Below are positions 1 to 8,985 of a stretch of 64,000 nucleotides of DNA, piece by piece. Numbering within the stretch: the stretch's first letter is position 1; each line of letters starts with the position of its first letter. Under the pieces are notes generated by a model. The model made no database searches. It was not told the origin of the DNA and was given only the letters and a program-made list of their open reading frames with translations. Position numbers and translations under genes: made by a program. The stretch covers positions 1-64,000 of the forward strand of contig RECC01000060.1 of NCBI GenBank assembly GCA_007692455.1. The letters run 5' to 3'. This DNA comes from Alkalibacterium sp. Lineage in GTDB: Bacteria; Bacillota; Bacilli; Lactobacillales; Carnobacteriaceae_A.

Positions 1-13
1 TAGTTACTCCCTT

Positions 14-1480
14 TTAGATGAACAAGCCATCAGTTTCCATCATCTGCCCTATCTGCAGTAACCAGTGTTCATGACCTTTTGGTGCTGTAAATTGTATGCC
101 AAGTGGCAGCCCATTCTTAGTTAAATGGGTAGGGAGGCTGATGGCGGGTTGTCCAGTGAGGTTAGCCTGTTGTGTGAAGGGTGTCAACGTCAAACTTTCT
201 TCCCACATATCCCAAATCAGCTGCTGCTGTTCATCAGGGGAAAAGCTGCCAGTGTTTTGCATTTTATTCTTGAAGGTGTCATTCCAATAGATTTTATCGA
301 TTCTGGGCGCCGTATCTGCAGTGGCGGGCTGTAGAAACAAGTCATATGTTTCATTAAATTCAGCTGCTTTTTCAGCTGCAGTGTCCCAGGTGTTGAGCGT
401 ATTTGAGTACTTGACTGCGCTGACGGCTTTACCGGCCTGGAATAATACCCAAGTGAGAAGCTCAACGTCGTCTCTACTGATAGACCTTCCCCGTGCTTTC
501 TCCAAGTTCCCAAGCATAGCTGCAGTTTCTGCAGCATTCATTACATAATAAGACCGCATCAAATCTACGCCATCGATATCCGGCTTATTTTCCTCTACAC
601 TAAATCCCTTTTTTTCCAGCCAGCTTACTGCATTCATTACAGCTTGTTCTGCTTCCTGACTTACTGGAGTACCGATTGGCGATTTAAGTGAGTAGGCAAT
701 TTTTTTAGACGTTTTGAATGGTTTATTTAGGCTAGCTAGATAACCTTCTGAGAATAAGGGAGTCGAAAAGGCGGCTGCAGCTTGTATCACTTGCATACTA
801 TCCAGCATAGCAGCGGTATCTCTCATAGATTTGGTTAGTGCAAAGCTAATTGCAGCTCCCTGCCAGGCACGTCCCGTTCCCGGACCAATAGGGGTTCGGC
901 CACGCGTGGGTTTTAAACCGATAAGTCCTGTGAAGGATGCAGGAATGCGAATCGATCCGCCACCATCACTGGCGCCGGCCAGGGGCACCATACCTGAAGC
1001 CACTGCAGCTGCTGCTCCTCCACTTGATCCTCCAGCGTTCAGTTCAAGGTTATACGGGTTTCTTGCGGGACCAAACAGTTCTGAATGCGTGATGTTTGTA
1101 AAACCGAATTCAGGGACATTAGTTGACCCAATAGGAATAAAGCCAGCTCTAATCAATTGAGCTACGAAGTGACTGGTGTAGCTGGACCTGTGGTCTTTCA
1201 ACAGTTTTGAGCCTGCTCGAGCAGGTTCTCCAATCATGTCTTGTCCCAGTTCTTTAAGCAGTATAGGCACACCGCCAAAAGGCCTGTCCTTCCATGACTG
1301 TTCAAAAGCCTCTTGCATTGCTTTGTTCTCACGTTTATGTACAACAGCGTTCAAAAGAGGGTTTTTTTCATTGATTGTTTGAAAACTAGACTGAAGGAGT
1401 TCTTCAGACGACAAATGTCCTCTTTTAATTTGGTCCGAGTAGTAAAGGGCATCTTTTTTGCGATCCAGTTTGAAGGTCAT
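14..1480 (-). CDS. Amidase-signature family hydrolase
   Basis: Cytosolic amidase (488 aa) that should hydrolyse a carboxamide; the substrate cannot be read from sequence. The Ser-cisSer-Lys triad is visible: Lys76 in the GGVPILLKELG segment, Ser152 in the GGSSGG loop and Ser176 in the DGGGSIR segment, with the 24-residue Ser-Ser spacing usual for the family. The frame runs open 38 codons further upstream, but the ATG at 1480 is chosen because a GGGAG ribosome site precedes it; the upstream part also overlaps the promoter. It is not GatA: there are no gatC or gatB neighbours. It resembles the broad group holding AtzF and NylA-type amidases. It stands alone, divergent from the next gene. Confidence 0.85.
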   Translation of the reverse strand: MTFKLDRKKDALYYSDQIKRGHLSSEELLQSSFQTINEKNPLLNAVVHKRENKAMQEAFEQSWKDRPFGGVPILLKELGQDMIGEPARAGSKLLKDHRSSYTSHFVAQLIRAGFIPIGSTNVPEFGFTNITHSELFGPARNPYNLELNAGGSSGGAAAAVASGMVPLAGASDGGGSIRIPASFTGLIGLKPTRGRTPIGPGTGRAWQGAAISFALTKSMRDTAAMLDSMQVIQAAAAFSTPLFSEGYLASLNKPFKTSKKIAYSLKSPIGTPVSQEAEQAVMNAVSWLEKKGFSVEENKPDIDGVDLMRSYYVMNAAETAAMLGNLEKARGRSISRDDVELLTWVLFQAGKAVSAVKYSNTLNTWDTAAEKAAEFNETYDLFLQPATADTAPRIDKIYWNDTFKNKMQNTGSFSPDEQQQLIWDMWEESLTLTPFTQQANLTGQPAISLPTHLTKNGLPLGIQFTAPKGHEHWLLQIGQMMETDGLFI

Positions 1481-1515
1481 AATTATAGTTCTCCCATTCT
1501 GTATTATGTCTGTAC

Positions 1516-1544
1516 AGTATAACAGCACCCTAAAGAGAAACAAT
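1516..1544 (-). promoter_or_regulatory. Putative amidase promoter (extended -10)
   Basis: On the minus strand an extended -10 TGT-TATACT occupies 1516-1524, with a weak TTGTTT at 1538-1543 about 16 bases upstream. It lies about 36 bases before the amidase ATG. Confidence 0.5.
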
Positions 1545-1777
1545 AATACTGTCGTAAATATAGTCAAAATGGAGTGTGTTGAACGAAGAGGCAAATGAAG
1601 CTAGTTGTGATTAGGCAGGAGAATCAGAGTGTTTAAGTGATTAATTCGTAGAGTATTCGACCAGTTATAAAAACAAAATTGTATATAATGAAACGGTCTT
1701 GAAAACTGCTGCTAAAGCTTTTTATATACTTAATATTTGTCTTATTTTATTATTATAACTAATAAATCATAATTACT
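1545..1777. other. AT-rich intergenic stretch without a gene
   Basis: Together with the flanking promoters this forms a 353-base gap between divergent genes. It is AT-rich, has no reading frame with a ribosome site, and I see no riboswitch core or tRNA-like fold in it. Confidence 0.5.
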
Positions 1778-1806
1778 TTGACTAAAAAAACAGGGCTTGC
1801 TATGAT
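1778..1806 (+). promoter_or_regulatory. Promoter of the amino-acid ABC transporter genes
   Basis: TTGACT at 1778-1783, a 17-base spacer and TATGAT at 1801-1806, with a TGC immediately before the -10 (extended -10). The predicted transcript start is near 1813, leaving a short leader of about 20 bases with the AAAGGGG ribosome site. Confidence 0.75.
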
Positions 1807-1833
1807 TTTGAAGGAAAACGAAAGGGGAAAAAA

Positions 1834-2685
1834 ATGAAAAAAATAATGAGTTTGAAGGCTGTAATCCTTGGAAGTGCCATTGTACTTGCAGGCTGCAGTC
1901 AGAGTGATGCAAATGAGAACAGTGCAGATAACTGGGACGAAATAAGAGAAGAGGGAGTTATTCGAGCAGCCACTTCAGGTACATATTTTCCAAACTCTTA
2001 TCATGACTCGGATACTAACGAGCTGACAGGCTTTGAAGTTGAGATTTTAAGAGAAGTTGGTGACCGTCTGGATTTAAAGGTTGAATTCACAGAAATGAAT
2101 GTGGATGGCATGCTGACTTCACTGAACAGCGAACAAATTGATGTGGCTGCTTTAAGCATCAGTCATGCTGGCGAAAACGCAGACCGCTACAATTATACAG
2201 TACCTTATAAGTATTCCTATATGTCCATGATTGTTCGGGAAGAAGACAATTCCGGTATTGAACAGATGGAGGACCTTGATGGTAAACGTGCGGCTGGTGC
2301 AGCCACAACCACCTATATGCAGATTGCAGAGCAGTATGGTGCAGAGCTGGCTATTTACGATAACGCTACAAATGATCAGTATTTGTGGGATGTGGCAAAC
2401 GGCCGAACAGACTTGATTATCAATGATTTTTACGGGCAGACTATGGCTCTAACGGCTTTCCCGGATATTCCCGTTCAGATACATGACGAGCTGTTTTTTA
2501 ATCCGAGCTATACTAATTTCTCACTCAAACTGGGTAATGACAGACTTACTGAAGAGATTGATCAAGTTCTTGACTCAATGCATGAGGATGGAACACTCAG
2601 TGAACTATCCGAGCAGTTTTATTACGGTGAGGACGTGACGGTCGAAGAGGACCATGACATTATGACAATTGATTTAGAGGGTTAA
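1834..2685 (+). CDS. Amino-acid ABC transporter substrate-binding lipoprotein
   Basis: Solute-binding lipoprotein (283 aa) of the polar amino-acid uptake family (HisJ/GlnH, SBP type 3). A short basic N-terminus, a hydrophobic segment and the lipobox LAGC with Cys21 show lipid anchoring at the outer face of the membrane, after processing by Lgt (encoded at about 54 kb) and signal peptidase II. The mature protein is strikingly acidic, especially the C-terminal tail rich in Glu and Asp. It is followed after 2 bases by its permease. The exact ligand (cystine, glutamine or another amino acid) cannot be assigned. AAAGGGG precedes the ATG. Confidence 0.88.
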   Translation: MKKIMSLKAVILGSAIVLAGCSQSDANENSADNWDEIREEGVIRAATSGTYFPNSYHDSDTNELTGFEVEILREVGDRLDLKVEFTEMNVDGMLTSLNSEQIDVAALSISHAGENADRYNYTVPYKYSYMSMIVREEDNSGIEQMEDLDGKRAAGAATTTYMQIAEQYGAELAIYDNATNDQYLWDVANGRTDLIINDFYGQTMALTAFPDIPVQIHDELFFNPSYTNFSLKLGNDRLTEEIDQVLDSMHEDGTLSELSEQFYYGEDVTVEEDHDIMTIDLEG

Positions 2686-2687
2686 AG

Positions 2688-3371
2688 ATGGACGCTATCG
2701 AATGGCAGTATATTTTTAATCCTGAACTGGCTTTGGACTCTTTACCTTTTTTGTTAAGAGGTGTACCTTACACTTTAGGTATTGCTCTGGTCAGTACGGC
2801 TATCGGAATGGTTATTGGTATGATTATAGCCTTGATGAGATTGTCCCCTTCCAGAGCGCTCAGATGGACCGCCCGTATATATGTCTCTTTCATGAGAGGA
2901 ACGCCGGTACTGGTCTTTCTATTCCTGATATATTTTGGTCTGCCTTTCATAAACATTCAGTTTAATGCTCTGACTTCAGCTATTATATGCTTTAGTCTGA
3001 ATGGTGCAGCCTATATATCAGAAATTTTTCGCTCATCCATTTCTTCAGTGGAAAGAGGACAATGGGAGGCTTCTGCAGTATTGGGGATGAGTCCTTATAT
3101 TACATTAAAAGATATTATTCTTCCTCAGGCTTTCAGGATAGCGATTCCCCCTTTAAGCAGTGTTCTACTTGATGTTATCAAAGGGACGTCTCTTGCAGCG
3201 ATGATTACAGTTAATGAGATTTTCCAGAATGCACGCGTAGTCGGCGGTAGAGAGCATGACTATATGACGATGTATATTCTTGTTGCAGCAATATATTGGG
3301 TAATCTGCAGCATATTCGGAATCTTCCAGGACTACCTGGAAACCGTATCGTCGAGGTATATCATTAAATAG
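2688..3371 (+). CDS. Amino-acid ABC transporter permease (HisM/GlnP type)
   Basis: Integral membrane permease (227 aa) of the polar amino-acid family. Several transmembrane segments are evident, with the conserved N-terminal stretch ending in MRGTPVLVFLF and the EAA loop around EASAVLGMSPY that docks the ATPase. It forms a two-gene unit with the preceding binding protein. No ATP-binding subunit follows: the next gene is on the other strand beyond a terminator, so the ATPase must come from elsewhere. Confidence 0.88.
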   Translation: MDAIEWQYIFNPELALDSLPFLLRGVPYTLGIALVSTAIGMVIGMIIALMRLSPSRALRWTARIYVSFMRGTPVLVFLFLIYFGLPFINIQFNALTSAIICFSLNGAAYISEIFRSSISSVERGQWEASAVLGMSPYITLKDIILPQAFRIAIPPLSSVLLDVIKGTSLAAMITVNEIFQNARVVGGREHDYMTMYILVAAIYWVICSIFGIFQDYLETVSSRYIIK

Positions 3372-3387
3372 ACCAAAGTATATATAA

Positions 3388-3430
3388 TAAAGGGCCCTGC
3401 ACTAAGGTGATGTGCAGGGCCCTTTAATTG
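3388..3430. terminator. Bidirectional terminator between the ABC permease and tdh
   Basis: A perfect 15-bp inverted repeat, 3388-3402 pairing with 3412-3426 around a 9-base loop, with A and T flanks on both sides. It separates two convergent genes. Confidence 0.9.
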
Positions 3431-3431
3431 A

Positions 3432-4397
3432 CTAATGGCTATAAGAAAGAATACCTTTGTTTTTAAGTTGTTTAAGCATATCTTCAGTCATTCTTGCCAA
3501 GTCATATTGAGGAGAAAAGCCCCATTCTTCCTGAGCAGCACTGGTATCAATTGCGTTTGGCCAGGATTCAGCAATACCTTGTCTGACCGGGTCGACGTCA
3601 TAGCTCAGTTTGAAGTCAGGCTGATGCTTCTGAATAGCTGCCGCAACATCTTCTGGGGCAATACTCATGGCGCTGACATTGTAGGCATTGCGGTTAATCA
3701 ACTGTTCACTCGGTGCTTCCATGAGTTGAATAATCAATTCAACAGCATCCGGCATATACATCATATCCATGTAAGTGCCTTCACCTATGAATGATGTGTA
3801 AGCATTGTTCTTCAGAGCTTCATAATAGATATCGACTGCATAATCTGTTGTTCCTCCACCAGGCAAAGTCTCATAAGAAACAAGTCCAGGGAAGCGGACA
3901 CTGCGTGTGTCCACGCCAAACTTCTGATAGTAGTAATCTCCCAGCAGTTCGCCACTTACTTTTGTTACGCCATACATAGTTGTTGGACGCTGAATAGTAA
4001 CTTGTGGCGTCTGGTTTTTAGGGGTCTGTGGACCAAATGCACCAATAGAGCTCGGTGTGAAGAATTTCAGGTTGAATTCTCTGGATACTTCAAGTGCGTT
4101 AACCAGACCACCCATGTTCAAAGTCCAGGCTAGCTGAGGCTTGGCTTCAGCTACAGCAGAGAGAAGAGCAGCCAGGTGAATAAAGGTATCGATAGCATAT
4201 GTTTCAACAAGTTCCTTCATACGTTCTGCATCTGTAACGTCCAGTATCTCGAAGATCCCATCGTTTACCACTTTGGAATCTTCAGGTTGTCTTATATCCG
4301 TAGCTATTACATTTTCAGTTCCGTACACTTCGCGCAGTTTAGTGGTCAACTCAGATCCGATTTGTCCAAGCGCTCCTGTAATCAGTATTTTTTTCAC
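3432..4397 (-). CDS. tdh: L-threonine 3-dehydrogenase, short-chain (SDR) type
   Basis: NAD-dependent oxidoreductase (321 aa) of the extended SDR/epimerase fold. The dinucleotide motif TGALGQIG lies at residues 7-14, and the catalytic pair is Tyr142 and Lys146 in MYGVTK. It converts threonine to 2-amino-3-ketobutyrate. The assignment over other epimerases rests on the downstream position to kbl, which uses exactly that product. The start is GTG with GGAGGG about 7 bases upstream. It is the second gene of the kbl-tdh operon with an 86-base gap. Confidence 0.85.
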   Translation of the reverse strand: MKKILITGALGQIGSELTTKLREVYGTENVIATDIRQPEDSKVVNDGIFEILDVTDAERMKELVETYAIDTFIHLAALLSAVAEAKPQLAWTLNMGGLVNALEVSREFNLKFFTPSSIGAFGPQTPKNQTPQVTIQRPTTMYGVTKVSGELLGDYYYQKFGVDTRSVRFPGLVSYETLPGGGTTDYAVDIYYEALKNNAYTSFIGEGTYMDMMYMPDAVELIIQLMEAPSEQLINRNAYNVSAMSIAPEDVAAAIQKHQPDFKLSYDVDPVRQGIAESWPNAIDTSAAQEEWGFSPQYDLARMTEDMLKQLKNKGILSYSH

Positions 4398-4483
4398 GAA
4401 ATACCCTCCGATTATATAATTTAAGGTTAAAAATCAAACAAGCGGAAAGCAGGAGAGCTGACCCTCCTGCTCCGACAGCTATT

Positions 4484-5677
4484 TTATTTGATTACGTTCA
4501 ATTCTTTGCCAATCTTTTCATATATTTCCACTACTTTGTCCAGCTGATCTTTTGTATGAGCAGCACTTGGCATATTTCTCACACGACCTGTTCCACGAGG
4601 TACAGTAGGGAAGACGATGGACTTGGCATACACACCTTCTTCGGTTAGTCGCTTGGAGAATTTTTGAGTCAGTTTCTCGTCTCCAATGATACATGGTGTA
4701 ATAGGCGTTTCTGAATTACCGATATTGAAACCGAGTTTATCGAGTCCTTCTTTCAGGTAACGGCCGTTTTCCCATAGGCGATTGTGTTCTTCCTCTGAGT
4801 TGCTCATGATATCAATCGCTTCGATACAAGCAGCAGATGCGCCAGGTGTCAGTGAAGTAGAAAACAGGAATGGACGGGCGCGAACTTTCAGCCAGTCAAT
4901 CAGATTCTGAGTACCAGCTACATAACCACCGACAACACCGACTGCTTTAGACAATGTTCCCATCTGGAAGTCGATTTTGTCTTGGAGACCGAAATGCTTG
5001 ACTGTACCAGCTCCTTTACCCATAACGCCTGAACCGTGTGCATCATCGACGTAGGTAATCAGGTCAAATTCTTCTGCAATCTCTACGATTTCAGGAAGCT
5101 TTGCCACGTCCCCGTCCATTGAGAATACACCATCAGTAATGTACATGATTTTTTCGTATTGTCCGCTTTCAACAGCTTCTTTTGCCTTCGCTCTCAGATC
5201 ATCCATGTCCTGGTGCTTGACACGAATCACCTTAGCACCTGACAGGCGGCAGCCGTCAATGATGGAGGCATGGTTCAGCTCATCTGACAGAATAGCATCG
5301 TGCTTATTCATTACAGCAGAAATGGCACCCATGTTACAGTTGAAGCCGGATTGGAAAGCTACTGAAGCTTCAGTGTGTTTGAATTCTGCAATTTTCTGTT
5401 CCAGTTCTTCATGGATGGCCTGCGTCCCGTTTATAGTACGAACAGCTCCGGCTCCAACGCCATAAATATTTGTTGCTTCGTTAGCTTTAGCTTTCAGTCG
5501 TTCATCGTTAGAAAAGCCTAGGTAGTTATTTGAAGACATATTGATTAGTTTTTGTCCGTTAATAGTGATTTCAGATCCGTTGGGACCTTCAAGGACATCT
5601 ATTTCGTTGTATAGTCCGTTGTCTTTTAATTCTTTAAGGTTATCTTCCAGAAAGGTATTCAGTTTTTGACTAGTCAT
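4484..5677 (-). CDS. kbl: Glycine C-acetyltransferase (2-amino-3-ketobutyrate CoA ligase)
   Basis: PLP enzyme (397 aa) of the alpha-oxoamine synthase family. It cleaves 2-amino-3-ketobutyrate with CoA to glycine and acetyl-CoA, completing threonine breakdown started by tdh. The DDAHGSG motif at residues 211-217 and the PLP lysine Lys244 in GTLSKAVG are present. The frame extends 17 codons upstream, but the ATG at 5677 is preferred because AAGGAG sits just before it. BioF is a related alternative, but the length, sequence and the tdh partner favour Kbl. Confidence 0.9.
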   Translation of the reverse strand: MTSQKLNTFLEDNLKELKDNGLYNEIDVLEGPNGSEITINGQKLINMSSNNYLGFSNDERLKAKANEATNIYGVGAGAVRTINGTQAIHEELEQKIAEFKHTEASVAFQSGFNCNMGAISAVMNKHDAILSDELNHASIIDGCRLSGAKVIRVKHQDMDDLRAKAKEAVESGQYEKIMYITDGVFSMDGDVAKLPEIVEIAEEFDLITYVDDAHGSGVMGKGAGTVKHFGLQDKIDFQMGTLSKAVGVVGGYVAGTQNLIDWLKVRARPFLFSTSLTPGASAACIEAIDIMSNSEEEHNRLWENGRYLKEGLDKLGFNIGNSETPITPCIIGDEKLTQKFSKRLTEEGVYAKSIVFPTVPRGTGRVRNMPSAAHTKDQLDKVVEIYEKIGKELNVIK

Positions 5678-5866
5678 GAAATCGCTCCTTAGTATTAGTC
5701 TCATGCGCTTACTTTCTGATTTTACCATGCTTTTTTTGTTTCGTGTAGTCGATAAGCGGATTATTGGAACATTCTTATATTATCTAAGTGAATTTTACTT
5801 AATTAAAATAGCAAGTGTGATAAAATAAGGCTTACAAGAATTCGAGAGAATGGAGTGTTATAGTAT

Positions 5867-7168
5867 ATGAGAATGATTGATTTGATTGAAAAAAAGCAGC
5901 ACGGTGAACCACTATCAAAAGACGAGATTAACTGGATGATAAAGGAATACACAGACGGGACGATTCCAGATTATCAAATGAGCGCTATGGCGATGGCTAT
6001 TTATTTTAATGAAATGAATGATCAAGAACGCAGTGCTTTGACAATGGCGATGGTTGAATCGGGTGACCAAATTGACTTGTCTGCTATCGAAGGTGTAAAA
6101 GTGGACAAACATTCTACAGGAGGGGTCGGGGACACGACTACTCTAATATTGGCTCCTTTAGTAGCGAGTGTAGGGGTTCCAGTAGCTAAAATGAGCGGCC
6201 GAGGTCTGGGTCATACTGGCGGGACCATCGACAAACTGGAAGCCATTCCGGGCTTTCATGTCGAGTTATCTCAAGACGATTTTGCTGATTTGGTTAATGA
6301 AAACAAGGTTGCTGTAGTCGGCCAGTCAGGTAATCTAACACCGGCTGACAAAAAACTGTATGCCTTGCGCGATGTAACAGGCACAGTCGAATCGATTCCG
6401 TTGATTGCCAGCTCAATTATGAGCAAGAAGATTGCATCAGGTGCGGATGCGATTGTACTCGATGTTAAAACTGGTGCAGGGGCATTCATGAAGAATGTCG
6501 ATCAGGCCCGTAAGCTGGCAGAAACCATGGTAACTATCGGAAAATCTGTAGGCAGAAATACAATGGCTGTGATTTCCGATATGAGTCAGCCGCTGGGAAA
6601 TGCCATAGGAAACGGATTGGAAGTAAAAGAAGCAATTGATACGCTTAAAGGTGAAGGACCGGAAGACTTAACTGAACTGTGTCTGGTACTGGGTAGTCAG
6701 ATGGCTTATCTGGGCGGAGCAGCCGAGTCACTGGACGAGGCACGTTCACTGCTTGAAGAAAACCTTAATAACGGCAAGGCACTGGAAGTTTTCAAACTCT
6801 TCGTCAAATCTCAGGGAGGAGACGAGTCGGTAGCGGATAATCCCGATAAAGTGTTACCACAGGCGGCTAATACAAAAGAGGTCATTGCAAAAGAGACTGG
6901 TGTCGTTTCTGAAATTACCGCCGATCAGATTGGAATAGCAGCTATGATGCTAGGTGCTGGACGCGAAACAAAAGAAAGTGAAATCGACTTGTCTGCCGGT
7001 TTATACCTGCATAAAAAAGTTGGCGATAAAGTTCAAGAAGGCGAGAGCATTGCCACCCTTTATTCAAACAAAGCCATTTCAGATGATATTGTTGAAAAAG
7101 TTCGTACACATGTACTGTTAGCAGAGACAGCAACTATTCCCACGCTAATTTATGATGTTATTCAGTAA
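5867..7168 (+). CDS. pdp: Pyrimidine-nucleoside phosphorylase
   Basis: Cytosolic phosphorylase (433 aa) that splits uridine, thymidine or deoxyuridine with phosphate to base and (deoxy)ribose-1-phosphate. The signature [18 protein letters not shown] is intact, and the N-terminal [12 protein letters not shown] phosphate-binding segment is present. It closely matches the Bacillus Pdp pattern along its length. No deoC or cdd neighbour is present, so it is a single-gene unit ended by a terminator. The first ATG is used (GGAG 11 bases upstream); a second in-frame ATG lies two codons later. Confidence 0.93.
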   Translation: MRMIDLIEKKQHGEPLSKDEINWMIKEYTDGTIPDYQMSAMAMAIYFNEMNDQERSALTMAMVESGDQIDLSAIEGVKVDKHSTGGVGDTTTLILAPLVASVGVPVAKMSGRGLGHTGGTIDKLEAIPGFHVELSQDDFADLVNENKVAVVGQSGNLTPADKKLYALRDVTGTVESIPLIASSIMSKKIASGADAIVLDVKTGAGAFMKNVDQARKLAETMVTIGKSVGRNTMAVISDMSQPLGNAIGNGLEVKEAIDTLKGEGPEDLTELCLVLGSQMAYLGGAAESLDEARSLLEENLNNGKALEVFKLFVKSQGGDESVADNPDKVLPQAANTKEVIAKETGVVSEITADQIGIAAMMLGAGRETKESEIDLSAGLYLHKKVGDKVQEGESIATLYSNKAISDDIVEKVRTHVLLAETATIPTLIYDVIQ

Positions 7169-7182
7169 GATTTTTTTAAAGG

Positions 7183-7216
7183 GGACACATTCAGTATGGC
7201 TGAATGTGTCCTTTTT
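7183..7216 (+). terminator. Terminator of pdp
   Basis: A 12-bp stem, 7183-7194 with 7200-7211, a 5-base loop and a run of T at 7212-7216. Confidence 0.9.
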
Positions 7217-7301
7217 CTTGGGTAAGTCCTAGCATTCAACTTAAAAGGGAAAGGAAGGAGTCCTATAACGCTGCAAAGCACCTTTCATTCAAAATAAAGT
7301 G

Positions 7302-7310
7302 TGCTATACT
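7302..7310 (+). promoter_or_regulatory. Extended -10 promoter of azlCD
   Basis: TGC-TATACT at 7302-7310 is an extended -10; no good -35 is visible. A start near 7317 would leave almost no leader before the first in-frame ATG at 7320. Confidence 0.55.
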
Positions 7311-7319
7311 ACCAGAATA

Positions 7320-8045
7320 ATGAATTTTTCTGAGGTGATTACTATCGTTAATGAAAGAGTATTGAGCGGGATTAAAGCGAGCACACCGATAATGGCCAGT
7401 TACATAGCCCTTGGTGTTGCCTGTGGAATTGTCCTTTATGATGCGGGCTTTTCTGTACTGCACATCTTCCTGATGAGTTTGCTGGTCTTCGCCGGAGCAG
7501 CACAATTTCTGGCGGCCAGCATGACGTTAACAGGTGCGTCGGTTTCAGCTATAATTATCATGGTGTTTTTCCTGAATCTCAGGCATGTACTGATGTCGGC
7601 TAGTATCTCCGAGTATGTAAAAAGAAGAGGAATAGGCTTCCTTACGTTTTTCGGTCATACATTGTCGGATGAATCTTTTGGCATCAACTTTTCTCACTTT
7701 CAAAAAGGGAGCTGGACACCCGAAGAAGCCCTGACTGCCAGTCTATCTAATTATGGAACGTGGGTTGTCAGTACAGTGCTGGGCGGACTGATTGGTAGTC
7801 AACTTCCTATCAATACAACAATAATGAACTATGCTTTAATCGCCATGTTTCTCTGCATGATGGTTATGCAGTTTGTATCTAGTGCACATATGATTGCAGC
7901 GGTTGTTTCTGTTTCAGCTACCGTCATTTTGACAATCCTTTTGAAACACAATATTGCTCTAGTCATTGCTACACTCATAGCGTCTTTTACTGGTTATTAT
8001 ATCGAAAACAGAAGAGGATCAGGAGGGCGACAGCATGTTCGATAA
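7320..8045 (+). CDS. azlC: AzlC family branched-chain amino-acid exporter, large subunit
   Basis: Membrane protein (about 241 aa) of the AzlC/YgaZ family, which with AzlD exports branched-chain amino acids or analogues. Hydrophobic segments and the conserved FAGAAQFLA stretch followed by LNLRHVLMSAS support the family. The start is uncertain. The ATG at 7320 lies only about 3 bases after the predicted transcript start, while a strong GAGGTGATT ribosome-site sequence at 7332-7340 lies inside the frame and points at codons without a standard start. It overlaps azlD by 11 bases, so the two are translated together. Confidence 0.85.
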   Translation: MNFSEVITIVNERVLSGIKASTPIMASYIALGVACGIVLYDAGFSVLHIFLMSLLVFAGAAQFLAASMTLTGASVSAIIIMVFFLNLRHVLMSASISEYVKRRGIGFLTFFGHTLSDESFGINFSHFQKGSWTPEEALTASLSNYGTWVVSTVLGGLIGSQLPINTTIMNYALIAMFLCMMVMQFVSSAHMIAAVVSVSATVILTILLKHNIALVIATLIASFTGYYIENRRGSGGRQHVR

Positions 8046-8358
8046 TCCGATTGTTCTAATCTCGGGCATGGCCCTGGTTACATTTTTACCCCGATTTTTA
8101 CCATTGCTCCTGCTCAGCAAAAAGGAAATTTCGCCGTCATTGAGCCGATGGATGTCATTTATTCCGGTCTCTATTTTCGCAGCTCTGGTCGCTTCAGATA
8201 TTTTTTTCTGGGAAGAGTCCTTTAACATAAACCCGCTGGACAACATCAAGCTGTTACCTTCAGTACTGGTTATTCTTATTGCTTTGAAAACTAAGAGCCT
8301 ATTATGGTCGATGACAGCAGGTGTCGGAGCAATAACCGTTATGTGGCTTGTTTTTTAA
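8035..8358 (+). CDS. azlD: AzlD family branched-chain amino-acid exporter, small subunit
   Basis: Small integral membrane protein (107 aa) with about three to four hydrophobic segments and the N-terminal LPRFLPLLLLS motif of AzlD. It starts inside azlC with AGGAGGG seven bases before the ATG, the usual coupled arrangement. It is thought to be required for AzlC-mediated export. Confidence 0.85.
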   Translation: MFDNPIVLISGMALVTFLPRFLPLLLLSKKEISPSLSRWMSFIPVSIFAALVASDIFFWEESFNINPLDNIKLLPSVLVILIALKTKSLLWSMTAGVGAITVMWLVF

Positions 8359-8376
8359 GATTAATAGATAAAAAAT

Positions 8377-8416
8377 AAAAATGACTGACGGGAATTCAAG
8401 CGTCGGTCATTTTTGA
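8377..8416. terminator. Bidirectional terminator between azlD and the HEXXH gene
   Basis: AAAAATGACTGACG at 8377-8390 pairs with 8401-8414 (one wobble) around a 10-base loop, with A and T tracts serving both convergent genes. Confidence 0.85.
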
Positions 8417-8424
8417 CTATTAGA

Positions 8425-8922
8425 TTAGTGGTGTATGGAGGGCTCTTTTAGGACCTTTTCTCCCAAACTATTCGCCCATTTTTCGGTCCAGCAGTCAGAA
8501 TAAGGAATGCAATTTTCTTTCCGCTTTCGTTTGAAGTAGCCTGAGCGGGACCAGATAAGAGAAACGATTCCTACCGTCACTAAATATAGGGGGCCTAATA
8601 TCAGCGATTGAACGGTGTGTCCGTATTCGTGAACAGATACCTGAGCACAGTAATCATTCCATCTCTCTTTTGAATAGATGGGAGAAACAGAGCTCATATT
8701 CTGTTCATTAGGAGTGAAGATAAATAGTCCTAAGGAGATGCCTCCGCGCAGAGGCCACTTCGTTCGTATGCTGCCGTAATAGCTATCATGTGGCGATTTG
8801 TAAAAAATCAATAAAAACATAAAACCGAGTAAGCTCTGAAAGAATCCCCATGTCAATTGTATACAGATATAGAAAATCTGGCCCAGATTAGAATGAATAA
8901 AATGGGTGTCATTGTGGTTCAA
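8425..8922 (-). CDS. Small membrane protein with HEXXH motif (putative metalloprotease-like)
   Basis: Unassigned protein (165-168 aa). Two hydrophobic segments are visible (about residues 16-44 and 107-128, counted from the ATG at 8931), and the sequence HEYGH at 101-105 is a zincin-type HEXXH motif. A later WTEKWA segment holds Glu150, a possible third metal ligand. The C-terminal part is basic with a Cys pair. Proteolysis is inference only. The ATG at 8931 has its SD (GGGAG) directly against it with no spacing, so the TTG at 8922, nine bases from that SD, is the more likely start. It lies just behind fni, past a hairpin. Confidence 0.6.
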   Translation of the reverse strand: MNHNDTHFIHSNLGQIFYICIQLTWGFFQSLLGFMFLLIFYKSPHDSYYGSIRTKWPLRGGISLGLFIFTPNEQNMSSVSPIYSKERWNDYCAQVSVHEYGHTVQSLILGPLYLVTVGIVSLIWSRSGYFKRKRKENCIPYSDCWTEKWANSLGEKVLKEPSIHH

Positions 8923-8946
8923 TTCAGCCATCTCCCTTTTGAGGAA

Positions 8947-8985
8947 AATACGCTTCCCGTATTAAGAACGAGAAGCGTATTTTTG
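8947..8985. terminator. Hairpin at the end of fni
   Basis: AATACGCTTC at 8947-8956 pairs perfectly with 8972-8981 around a 15-base loop that contains the fni stop codon. On the minus strand the tail is short (TTTTCC), so it may only partly terminate before the HEXXH gene. Confidence 0.6.
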
